Source of the DNA: Candidatus Bipolaricaulota bacterium
GTDB taxonomy: Bacteria > Bipolaricaulota > Bipolaricaulia > UBA7950 > UBA9294
Assembly (NCBI GenBank): GCA_028277345.1
Contig: JANQGM010000026.1
Location: 62,001 to 126,000 of the forward strand
Direction of reading: 5' to 3'
DNA: 64,000 bases
In this document: positions 1 to 7,050 of the stretch, in pieces
How the letters are laid out: each line of letters opens with the position of its first letter
Numbering within the stretch: position 1 is the first letter of the stretch
The notes under the pieces: generated by a model
Told to the model about the DNA's origin: nothing
The model's input: the letters and a program-made list of their open reading frames with translations, nothing else
The model's database searches: none
Made by a program: the position numbers and the translations under genes

Positions 1-297
1 CATGCCGAGCATGGCTTCAGAAACCTGGCCACGTTTGCGCACATCGACAATGTAAACCACGGGGACACTCGCTTCGTGCGCCCGTGGAAGCAGCTCGGCG
101 ATCTTCTCGCGAATGTAGACGTTGTCTACTGTAAACAGAAGGCCTCTCAGCCACACGTGCTGGACATCGATGACCAACAGCGCTGTCGTGCACGACGCCG
201 TCTGGACATCCGAAGCCACCACCGAGAGTCCTCCCAACACGATCGCTAACGCCAGGATGAGGGTCAGAAGCCCTCGAGCTGTTGATGTACGCACCAT
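1..297 (-). CDS. Exported isochorismatase-fold hydrolase (3' part off the window)
   Basis: The reverse strand has an open frame from an ATG at 297 that runs off the left edge, giving 99 residues. It begins with a basic tip and a hydrophobic segment (about residues 9-28, ending VVASD) that looks like a signal peptide. Next comes ALLVIDVQ, the strand that carries the catalytic Asp of the isochorismatase/cysteine-hydrolase fold, and then a segment VPVVYIVDV typical of the second strand. AGGAGG lies four bases before the ATG. The nucleophilic Cys would be outside the window, so substrate class and activity cannot be judged. Members of this family are usually cytoplasmic, which makes the apparent export signal unusual. 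Confidence 0.62.
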   Translation of the reverse strand, partial: MVRTSTARGLLTLILALAIVLGGLSVVASDVQTASCTTALLVIDVQHVWLRGLLFTVDNVYIREKIAELLPRAHEASVPVVYIVDVRKRGQVSEAMLGM

Positions 298-627
298 GCT
301 CCTCCTCACACCATCTCGGGATTCGTCACTTCAGGATGCCAGTGGGTTGTGAAGGACTTATGAAGCCACCCGCCTTGCATCCTCGGCATCAATCCGCTAG
401 GCTGTCCATCGGCCTCACCGGCCTTCGGGAGGTAGTAATGAGGACCCTGAGTATCTAAGCCCCTCGTGGGCCACCGACGACGACGAGCGTGCTATTGCCC
501 TCCTCGTTATCTCTGTGATTGATCCCTTGATCGAATCCGCGGATGAATCACCCATCGCAGATCACATATCTGCCTGACACCCAACCCATCGGACGACGTT
601 TCATTGACCCCAGTTGAAGGAGTCACC
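298..627. other. Divergent intergenic region without a convincing gene
   Basis: This stretch separates the minus-strand isochorismatase-like gene from the plus-strand ABC exporter. It holds the Shine-Dalgarno of the former (about 301-306) and of the latter (617-622). A GGGAGGT sits before a six-codon frame near 437-457, but nothing supports its translation. TTGATC occurs twice in close succession near 523-535 but no matching -10 is evident. I see no RNA gene. Confidence 0.5.
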
Positions 628-1485
628 ATGTGCACGACCGCACTTGATATCAAGCGCGTGCGCAAGACATTCACTCGCAAAGAACGGATGCCCCGTCCTG
701 CGGAGGCCTCCCGGTTTTCAGTTCGCCGCCGCATCAAGAAAGAAGCTGTTGTCGCCCTCAAGGACATCGACCTTCACGTTCCCAAGGGCGAGGTCTTTGG
801 CGTTCTCGGACCCAATGGATCAGGCAAATCCACGCTGATCCGCCTGGCATCGACCCTGCTGCTCCCGGATTCGGGCACGCTTGAGATCTTCGGACATGAC
901 GTCGAGAAGGATCCCTACGCCGTCAAACGTCTGATCAACCGCGTTTCCGTGGACGCCGCCTTCTTCAAGAAGTTCTCTCCCATTGAGAATCTGATGTATG
1001 CAGCACGCCTCTACGGGCTGCCGCCATCCGAAGCACGTCCGAGGATGAAGGACATCATGTGGCGTCTGGGCCTCAAGGAATCAACCTTCAGGCAGCCGAT
1101 GGAGCATATGTCGCGGGGCATGCAACAGAAGGTGGCTGTGGCAAGGGGATTTCTCACCTCGCCCATCTTGCTGTTGCTTGACGAACCGACGACGGGGCTT
1201 GATCCACACTCCAAGCGAGATGTGCAGGCCTTCGTTCATGAGATCCGACAATCGCATGACGCCACGGTACTGCTCACGACCCACGATATGGAAGAAGCCG
1301 ACCGTCTTTGCGATCGCATCGCCATCATCGATGACGGACGAATCATCGCCCTCGACACGCCCGAAGGATTGAAGACCCTCGTGCCGTCGAGCAACGGTGA
1401 AAAGACCACCATGGAGGATGTGTTCATCGAGCTAACCGGGCACTCCTTTGAGGACGCGGAAGCCGAGAACGAGGAGGGAACATGA
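628..1485 (+). CDS. ABC exporter ATP-binding subunit (DrrA/CcmA-like)
   Basis: This 285-residue nucleotide-binding protein powers the membrane subunit encoded just downstream. Visible motifs are Walker A GPNGSGKST (about 61-69), an ABC signature reading MSRGMQQ (161-167), Walker B LLLLDEP (181-187) and an H-loop TTHD near 216-219. Residues 15-42 form a basic insertion between the first strand and the Walker A region, which is longer than usual for this family. AAGGAG at 617-622 places the start at ATG 628; an in-frame TTG at 604 is upstream of that ribosome site and unlikely. The gene ends in a four-base ATGA overlap with the permease. The ABC-2 partner indicates export, but the substrate (drug, lipid or polysaccharide) is not readable. 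Confidence 0.88.
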   Translation: MCTTALDIKRVRKTFTRKERMPRPAEASRFSVRRRIKKEAVVALKDIDLHVPKGEVFGVLGPNGSGKSTLIRLASTLLLPDSGTLEIFGHDVEKDPYAVKRLINRVSVDAAFFKKFSPIENLMYAARLYGLPPSEARPRMKDIMWRLGLKESTFRQPMEHMSRGMQQKVAVARGFLTSPILLLLDEPTTGLDPHSKRDVQAFVHEIRQSHDATVLLTTHDMEEADRLCDRIAIIDDGRIIALDTPEGLKTLVPSSNGEKTTMEDVFIELTGHSFEDAEAENEEGT

Positions 1486-2312
1486 GATCCAGAGCCGTTG
1501 TGCGTGAGATGCGCGGCGCCTATGCCTTCGTCGAGCGCAACATCAACCTCATCAAGCGCTACTGGGGATGGGAATTGGTCTGGCTGATCTATTCCCTCAC
1601 CAACGCGCTGGCCATTACCTACATAGGAAACGGGATGAGCGCCATCACGGGGCAGGAAATCGATACCCAAGCCGTGGTCAAGTACCTGCTCGTCGGCGCC
1701 CTGATCTGGCAATACCTGTCCGTCATCTTCTACGCCATTTCGGAGATGATCGCCTGGGAGCGCTGGGAAGGGACGATCGAGTACACGTTCATGGCGCCGG
1801 TCTCGCGCCCCACGCATCTCGTCGGAACGACGTTGTTCGCGATCGGGTACGGTGTGATTCGAACCCTGGCCATCTTGGCCATCGTCTCGGCCTTCTTCAG
1901 GCTCGATCTGTCGAATGCCAACATCCTCGGCGCCGTGCTGATGCTGCTGGCGGGCAGTGTCTCGTTCGTCGGTCTCGGCATATGGGCCGCCGTACTGCCG
2001 CTACTCTATCCGGAGCGCGGCGCGCAGATGACCAATGCCGTTGCCGCCATCCTGCTACTCATTTCCGGTGTGTACTACCCGGTGGAGACGCTCCCGATGT
2101 GGCTTCAGCCCATTGCCAAGTCATCGCCGGCCACCTACGTGATCCAAGGCATGCGTGACTGCCTGATCGACGGCCGCGCCACGACCCAGCTGTTGCCGAC
2201 CGTCGGGCTATTGGTGGGGATCGGGCTCGTCGTCATTGCGATCGGGCTCGTCATCTTCCGGCACGTTGAGGTGTACGCGAAGCGGGCGGGACGCTTGAAG
2301 CGGAGTGGATAG
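1482..2312 (+). CDS. ABC-2 type exporter permease
   Basis: This 276-residue membrane protein has about six hydrophobic segments (roughly residues 30-50, 65-85, 110-135, 145-170, 180-200 and 235-260), the layout of ABC-2 permeases. A segment YYPVETLPMWLQPIAKSSPA near residues 192-211 matches the conserved region before the last helix of this family. The start codon overlaps the stop of the ATPase gene (ATGA) and follows GAGGAGG, so the two are translationally coupled and form one exporter. The stop codon lies in the loop of the first hairpin of the repeat array that follows. Confidence 0.86.
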   Translation: MRSRAVVREMRGAYAFVERNINLIKRYWGWELVWLIYSLTNALAITYIGNGMSAITGQEIDTQAVVKYLLVGALIWQYLSVIFYAISEMIAWERWEGTIEYTFMAPVSRPTHLVGTTLFAIGYGVIRTLAILAIVSAFFRLDLSNANILGAVLMLLAGSVSFVGLGIWAAVLPLLYPERGAQMTNAVAAILLLISGVYYPVETLPMWLQPIAKSSPATYVIQGMRDCLIDGRATTQLLPTVGLLVGIGLVVIAIGLVIFRHVEVYAKRAGRLKRSG

Positions 2313-2652
2313 CTCCGCTTCAAGCTTAAGGCTGGCCACAGAAGCGACGCTTCTGTGGCTTGGAGAATGGCGTTACGCCATTCTCTGCTGCCCAAAGAGA
2401 AAAGTGCATAGTCGTCCTCTTAGAATAGACAAAGAGTGGATAATCCCACTTCAAGCTTAAGGCTGGCCACGGAAGCGTCGCTTCCGTGGCTTGGAGAATG
2501 GCGAAACGCCATTCTCTACCGCCCAAAAAGAAGTGGATAGTCGTCTTCACTTCAAGCTTGTGGCTGGCAACAGAAGCGTCGCTTCTGTTGCTTGGAAAAC
2601 GGCAACGGAAGTCAAGCTTCCGTTGCACCGAGAATGGCGTTCAGCCGTTCTC
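2293..2652. repeat. Tandem array of covarying hairpin elements
   Basis: Three diverged copies of a unit follow one another. Each has a hairpin A around AGTGGATA, a linker CAAGCTT, a hairpin B with a GAAGCG/CGCTTC core and, in the first two units, a hairpin C GAGAATGGCG/CGCCATTCTC. Stems: A1 2293-2305/2313-2325 (13 bp), B1 2335-2359, C1 2363-2385, A2 2435-2450, B2 2466-2490, C2 2494-2516, A3 2530-2553, B3 2567-2591, an extra B-like stem 2602-2626, and C3 2630-2652. Copies differ by paired changes: CCACAG/CTGTGG, CCACGG/CCGTGG, CAACAG/CTGTTG and CAACGG/CCGTTG all keep pairing. The array fills the gap between two convergent genes. It resembles REP/BIME-like palindromic repeats, but the family is not one I recognise. 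Confidence 0.85.
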
Positions 2653-2713
2653 TGGGGCATGGTGCAAGATGGAAACACGAGGGACGGGGTGCTTCTGCGC
2701 AAACTCCCTGACA

Positions 2714-2747
2714 TAAAAAAAGACGACGTGATGAGTCACGCCGTCTT
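2714..2747 (-). terminator. Rho-independent terminator of the TatT-like operon
   Basis: Read on the minus strand, a 12-bp stem (2747-2736 with 2731-2720, one G-U pair) with a 4-nt loop is followed by a run of seven to eight T. It lies about 28 bases beyond the stop codon of the gene ending at 2775. On the plus strand the same pair is an A-C mismatch and there is no T tract, so it acts on minus-strand transcripts. Confidence 0.85.
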
Positions 2748-2774
2748 CTCGTTTGCTCGTGGTTAAGCGTCTTG

Positions 2775-3722
2775 CTACAGCTTGGATTCCACCTCGGCCA
2801 GGAACTGTTCGGCCTTCTCCAGCGAGATGGCGTTGTACAGCGGATACTTGTCCCCAAGGCCATCGGCAATCACGGAGTCGATGATGCGCTTGGCGTCCTC
2901 CCACATTTCACGCGGCATGAGGTAGAACTCGACGAAGAACATGCGGTTTTCCAAGTATTCGTGCACCGACGGATCAACCGGACCATAGTCTTCGCAGTCT
3001 TCGCACGCACCGCAAATGGTCGGCTCATCCACAATCTTGCACATGTATCCAAGAGAGCGATTCCAGTTCTTGCGGTACTTGCCTGCGGGTAGCGACGGCA
3101 GACCGCTCCAGAATGCGCCCAATGCACGATAGCCGCCGAAATGCGTGTAGCTCTCATCAAGAGCCATGCAACGCAAGGTCAGCGCTTCCGTCTTCTCAGG
3201 CATGCCCGCGAACACGGCGGCCAGCGGATCGAACTGACCGGAGCGAAGCCAGTTGGAGGACGTCCAATAAAGGCCTTCGAGGTTTTCGGAGACCTGAACG
3301 GCGGCGACGAACCCATCCGATGCTTCGGTCGCTGCGAAATTCGCATCCATTCGTAGCGACTTCAGTCCCCAATGTTTGCCTCTGAGGTAGAAGGGCTTGA
3401 CGACGGCTTCCTCTTCCCCAAGGAAAGCATCGGCAAGCACGTAGTAGGTATGGGAGAGCTGGTTGACGATGTTCAGAAGGCTGGCATCTACGTTGAATGC
3501 CATCACCGCATCTTCGTCGGTTTCATCCAGATCATCCGGGACACCCAACGCAGTCTTGAATGCCGCGATCATGTCTTCGACGATCGCCTGACTCTCCGGC
3601 GCATAGGGCACCATCAAATCGCTATCGGAGTAGTACCCGAGTGCTTCGTCCAGCGTCATGGCCATCGCGGAACACCCGATCGCCACCATCAATGCAACAG
3701 ACAACGTCAACAGCTTCCTCAT
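2775..3722 (-). CDS. Exported TatT-like (TRAP T-component/TPR) protein, copy 1
   Basis: This 315-residue protein starts with a signal peptide (hydrophobic residues 4-20; AIGC could be a weak lipobox). The body is alpha-helical and matches the pattern of the TRAP-transporter T-component family (Treponema TatT): HTYYVLADAFLG, then a GKHWGLKSLRM stretch, then GLYWTSSNW and a YRALGAFW segment. TatT proteins form TPR-like trimers that work with a periplasmic ligand-binding partner, which is not encoded here. Between the last helices lies a C-x8-C-x2-C-x2-C cluster (bases 2994-3042) shared with the neighbouring paralog. AGGAGG nine bases upstream supports the ATG at 3722 over an upstream in-frame start. 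It is second in a two-gene operon. The fold assignment is by pattern, not by a search. Confidence 0.65.
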   Translation of the reverse strand: MRKLLTLSVALMVAIGCSAMAMTLDEALGYYSDSDLMVPYAPESQAIVEDMIAAFKTALGVPDDLDETDEDAVMAFNVDASLLNIVNQLSHTYYVLADAFLGEEEAVVKPFYLRGKHWGLKSLRMDANFAATEASDGFVAAVQVSENLEGLYWTSSNWLRSGQFDPLAAVFAGMPEKTEALTLRCMALDESYTHFGGYRALGAFWSGLPSLPAGKYRKNWNRSLGYMCKIVDEPTICGACEDCEDYGPVDPSVHEYLENRMFFVEFYLMPREMWEDAKRIIDSVIADGLGDKYPLYNAISLEKAEQFLAEVESKL

Positions 3723-3825
3723 CTTCTTCGACCTCCTGTGAGGGGAATTGCGACCACTATACCGAAACCCACGAAGTTCAACAATCGGCAACCAGGAGAA
3801 GCTCGTAGGTCTATTCCCATGGTGC

Positions 3826-4770
3826 TTAAAGGTGTTCAAGCACCTCATCGAGCAAGATCTGCGCCCGCTTGACGCAATAGGCGTTGTACAACGCGAATCG
3901 TTCGCCAATGGGATCGTCAAGGATGCTTCTGAGCACTTCCTCGGCATCTTCCCAAAGCTCACTCTCCATCAGGTAGTACTCGGCGTAAATCAGGCGGTTC
4001 TCGAAATACGCGTTCACATCGTCCGCCACTGGACAGTCCACGCAGTCCGCGCACACATCCGGAGCAACGATGACGGGGCAGATGTAGGACAACGCGCGAG
4101 GCAGGTTTTGACCATAGGTAATCAGCGGAAGCGGAGGGAGTCCTCCCCAAAACGCGGCCAACGCCCGATAGGGCGCATTCGCCGAATAGCCGGGGTCGAC
4201 CTCCAAGGTACGCTCAATGAGTGCGACGAGTTTGGGAGGATCGTTGCGGGCAATGGCGCCCAGGGGATCGTATTCGTCCTTTCGCGACCAGTTCCCGTAG
4301 GTCCAAAATAGCGCCGCTACATCCGTCTCAAGGTTCACCGCATCGATGAATCCGTGCCGCAACTCCGCGGTCGCGAAGGCCGGCGACATTCGCAGACTCT
4401 TCAATCCCCAATACTGTCCGCGGATGAAGGCCGCCTTCTTTTCCCCGTCGTCTTCCAAGAACACATCAGCCAAGGTGTAGTAACCCTGAGACAGCGCAGT
4501 TACCCAGGATTTCTTCTCGACACCAATCGCCAGCGCCATGTAGGCATCTTCGTCCGTGTGGTCGAATAAAACAGTGATCCCTAACGCCGTTTCCAAGACC
4601 TCGATCGCCGATTCAAGCGCCATACGTCCCTCATCAGTCAGCGCGACATTGACATCCGCTCGATCAGGGAACAACGCCAGCGCTGCGGCAACCTCATCGT
4701 CGGCTGCCGCGAACGCGATGGCAGAACAAAGCATCAACAACAATAAAAAGAACAGCCCACGTTTGATCAT
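3826..4770 (-). CDS. Exported TatT-like (TRAP T-component/TPR) protein, copy 2
   Basis: This 314-residue paralog of the next gene has a clear signal peptide (LFFLLLLMLCSAIAFA, likely cleaved after AFA). It keeps the same order of helical motifs: QGYYTLADVFL, GQYWGLKSLRM, ALFWTYGNW and YRALAAFWGGLP. It also has the same C-x8-C-x2-C-x2-C cluster (bases 4033-4081), and the C-terminal helices align residue by residue with copy 1. The start at 4770 follows AGAAGGGGG. It is the promoter-proximal gene of the pair, 103 bases before copy 1. The function is inferred only from resemblance to TatT; a ligand-binding partner is not visible nearby. Confidence 0.65.
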   Translation of the reverse strand: MIKRGLFFLLLLMLCSAIAFAAADDEVAAALALFPDRADVNVALTDEGRMALESAIEVLETALGITVLFDHTDEDAYMALAIGVEKKSWVTALSQGYYTLADVFLEDDGEKKAAFIRGQYWGLKSLRMSPAFATAELRHGFIDAVNLETDVAALFWTYGNWSRKDEYDPLGAIARNDPPKLVALIERTLEVDPGYSANAPYRALAAFWGGLPPLPLITYGQNLPRALSYICPVIVAPDVCADCVDCPVADDVNAYFENRLIYAEYYLMESELWEDAEEVLRSILDDPIGERFALYNAYCVKRAQILLDEVLEHL

Positions 4771-4798
4771 TCTCGAACCCCCTTCTTGTCGTTCATCC

Positions 4799-4827
4799 AC
4801 TATGAGGGCTTTTCGCGGTGCATTCAA
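4799..4827 (-). promoter_or_regulatory. Candidate promoter of the TatT-like operon
   Basis: On the minus strand TTGAAT (4827-4822), a 17-base spacer and CATAGT (4804-4799) stand about 30 bases before the start codon at 4770. Four of six bases match consensus in each box, so this is moderate support. Confidence 0.4.
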
Positions 4828-4988
4828 GCCTCGTTGCTGGAGCCCTCCTCCTCGATTCAAGACGCTGCCGTGCACTGGAAGGTTGCCTCATTTCCCATAG
4901 CCTTCTCCATTTGAAGACAGTAGCTTGATCGGGGTGGATCTGATATCCTTCAGGCGAATTCCGATGGCATGGAAGGAGGGAATCGACC

Positions 4989-5165
4989 ATGGCAAGCGTA
5001 GATAAAGACCTCTGCGTCGGTTGCGGACTGTGCCCTGCAGTCTGTGCTGACGTCTTCGAAATGCAGGATGATGGCAAGGCCGGCATCATCGCGGGCGCCG
5101 ACGCGGGCGCCGCGTGTGTGCAGGACGCCGTTGATCAGTGCCCTGTCGCAGCAATTACCGCTTAA
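4989..5165 (+). CDS. fdx: Ferredoxin, single [4Fe-4S] cluster
   Basis: This 58-residue small electron carrier has the ligand pattern CVGCGLC (Cys9, 12, 15) and a fourth ligand Cys51 in CPVAAI. Two more cysteines, 19 and 43, sit where Thermotoga maritima-type ferredoxins have a disulfide, and the length (58 versus about 60) and acidic character also match. AAGGAGGG ends eight bases before the ATG, a strong ribosome site. It is monocistronic: a strong terminator follows within ten bases. Its redox partners are not identifiable from context. Confidence 0.93.
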   Translation: MASVDKDLCVGCGLCPAVCADVFEMQDDGKAGIIAGADAGAACVQDAVDQCPVAAITA

Positions 5166-5173
5166 ACTTCTTC

Positions 5174-5205
5174 GCAGGGGACGCCGCATTGTCCCCTGCT
5201 TTTTT
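5174..5205 (+). terminator. Rho-independent terminator after the ferredoxin gene
   Basis: A 9-bp perfect stem GCAGGGGAC/GTCCCCTGC (5174-5182/5191-5199) with an 8-nt loop is followed by six T. Confidence 0.92.
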
Positions 5206-5260
5206 GCCCGTTCTCCTTTCCCGGTTGTCGCTCAGCCCGCATGCACGCTAGGATTCACCG

Positions 5261-6175
5261 GTGAGTCTCTTGAACCATCCACGGATCGGTGTCGTCCTAT
5301 CGAGCGGAGGAGCGCGGGGTGCGGCTCATGTTGGCGTCTTGAAGGTCCTGGAGTCCGCCGACATCATCCCGGATGTCATCGTTGGCGCCTCCATGGGCGC
5401 CGAGCTGGGCGGCGCGTATGCCGCAGGGGTACCCCTCGATCGGCTTGAGGATCTCTGGAGAACGACATCGTTCGGACGCGTTGCCAAATCGTTATTCCCA
5501 ACGATTCCTTGGTCTGGGTGGAGTTCGGGCAATGCGATCCGCCGATTTCTTGAGAATCTGTGCGGAAATCGTGCGATCGAGAATCTGCCCATTCGGTTTG
5601 GCGCTGTCGTCACGGATTTGCAGAGCGGACGACCGGTGACGTTATCCGAAGGCTCGCTTGTCGAAGCGATCCGCGCAAGCTTGTCCGTCCCCGGCTTGTT
5701 TTCTCCCGTCTGGCTCAAGGATCGACTCTATGTTGACGGCGGCGTATCCAACCCGCTTCCCGTCGATGCAGCACGCGAGTTGGGTGCCGAATTCGTCATC
5801 GCCTGCGATGTCCTGGTGGATCCGTCTGATGTTCAGTTCTCAGGGCTTCCGTTGCGTGTCGGCTCAGGGCGCATGCTCGGCATGACTCGAAGCGAGGCGC
5901 GCATCTCCCCCGAGACACACCCGTTTGCCCCCAGCGTCTTCAACGTGTTGTTCCAGATGTCCACCATCTTCCAAAAGCGCTTGAGCGAGGCTCGATTGAC
6001 GGAGCATCCCGCCGATGTGCTCATGCAACCCGATTTTTCCTCAGATCCGCCCTGCTATCGCCGCGTCGGATGCGGCATCGAAGCCGGCGAGCGCGCTGCG
6101 ATCAACGCCCTTCCCGAGATCCTACGCCGGCTTGGACGATCCAGAGAGGATAAAACAGAGGGTGAAGGGGAATGA
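5261..6175 (+). CDS. Patatin-like phospholipase (RssA/YlbK type)
   Basis: This 304-residue protein has the complete patatin catalytic set: a glycine-rich oxyanion loop SSGGARG (14-20), a nucleophile elbow GASMG with Ser44, and the dyad Asp159 in DGGVSNPLP. Such enzymes hydrolyse acyl ester bonds of phospholipids or other lipids; bacterial single-domain forms are cytoplasmic or membrane-associated. No signal peptide is present. The start is GTG 5261 with a weak upstream AGGA. The gene overlaps the following transporter by four bases (ATGA), so co-translation is likely. Confidence 0.88.
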   Translation: MSLLNHPRIGVVLSSGGARGAAHVGVLKVLESADIIPDVIVGASMGAELGGAYAAGVPLDRLEDLWRTTSFGRVAKSLFPTIPWSGWSSGNAIRRFLENLCGNRAIENLPIRFGAVVTDLQSGRPVTLSEGSLVEAIRASLSVPGLFSPVWLKDRLYVDGGVSNPLPVDAARELGAEFVIACDVLVDPSDVQFSGLPLRVGSGRMLGMTRSEARISPETHPFAPSVFNVLFQMSTIFQKRLSEARLTEHPADVLMQPDFSSDPPCYRRVGCGIEAGERAAINALPEILRRLGRSREDKTEGEGE

Positions 6176-7050
6176 GGCAACCGGCACTCTATGCTCGCCT
6201 CGTCCTTGGCGTCATCGCCGTATCCTTTGGCGCCATCCTGGCCCGGTTCGCTTCGGAGGCCAACCCTCTTGCCATTGCCGCGTGGCGACTGACCATCGCC
6301 GCCGCCGCCTTCGTCCCCATTGCCCTGCTCCAGAAGCAGCGCACGCTCACCCCCGCAACAATCCTGCTGAGCCTGCTCTCAGGCCTCGCGTTGGCCGCTC
6401 ACTTCGTGCTTTGGATGCTATCTCTGCATTATACGTCAGTCGCCAGCTCCGTTCTTTTCGTCACGACCCACCCGTTCTTCGTCGGCATCGGAACGCTTCT
6501 TTTGACCCGTGAACGACCGGGCCGAAGCCTGTGGATCGGAATGGTGCTCGCGTTTTCCGGCATGGTGCTGATTGGCATCGGAGATCTCAGGCTTTCCGGC
6601 ACGGCCTTTCGAGGCGATCTGCTCGCGCTGGCCGGAGGACTGGCGGTTGCCGTGTACTTCCTTATCGGACGTCGGGTTCGGCGCTCGGTTCGCGCGACCG
6701 ACTATATCGCCCTCAGCTATGGGTCCGCCGCCGTTCTCGTGCTGCTGCTTTGTGCAGTGACGAAGACACCACTGGTCGGATACTCGCGCTCGACGCTGGG
6801 GTTCCTCGTTCTGCTCGGGCTCGTCCCTCAATTGATCGGACATTCGGTCTTCAACTGGGCCCTGAAGCATCTGTCCGCGCCGCACATCTCAACGCTAATC
6901 CTGGGTGAGCCGGTCGGCGCAAGCCTGCTCGCGCTCCTGTTCTTCGGCGAATTCCCATCCGGCTTGAACCTCATCGGGGCCGCCATCATACTCGTTGGCA
7001 TCACTCTCAGTCTTTGGAACAAGGAGCAAACGCATGGCCATCAACCTTGA
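6172..7050 (+). CDS. DMT-superfamily (EamA) transporter
   Basis: This 292-residue protein has ten hydrophobic segments arranged as two EamA repeats (about 5-135 and 150-285). Hallmarks are the ALAAHFVLWMLSLHYTSVAS stretch in the first repeat and the segment LGEPVGASLLALLFFGE in the second, typical of drug/metabolite exporters. It is coupled by overlap to the patatin gene before it and to the SAH-hydrolase-like gene after it (17-base overlap). The latter hints that it may move a nucleoside, amino acid or methylation-cycle product, but this is only inference. Confidence 0.88.
   Translation: MRQPALYARLVLGVIAVSFGAILARFASEANPLAIAAWRLTIAAAAFVPIALLQKQRTLTPATILLSLLSGLALAAHFVLWMLSLHYTSVASSVLFVTTHPFFVGIGTLLLTRERPGRSLWIGMVLAFSGMVLIGIGDLRLSGTAFRGDLLALAGGLAVAVYFLIGRRVRRSVRATDYIALSYGSAAVLVLLLCAVTKTPLVGYSRSTLGFLVLLGLVPQLIGHSVFNWALKHLSAPHISTLILGEPVGASLLALLFFGEFPSGLNLIGAAIILVGITLSLWNKEQTHGHQP

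Noticed and set aside
437-457. Leader peptide of six codons behind GGGAGGT upstream of the ABC exporter
   Set aside because: It has no attenuator structure or amino-acid bias, and a short frame with a ribosome-like site is expected by chance.
2293-2652. CRISPR array
   Set aside because: The repeated words are self-complementary hairpins with diverged arms and irregular spacing; there are no uniform spacers and no cas genes nearby.
2326-2869. Several 80-100 codon frames across the hairpin array
   Set aside because: They are produced by the repeated palindromes, have no start signals and change frame between units.
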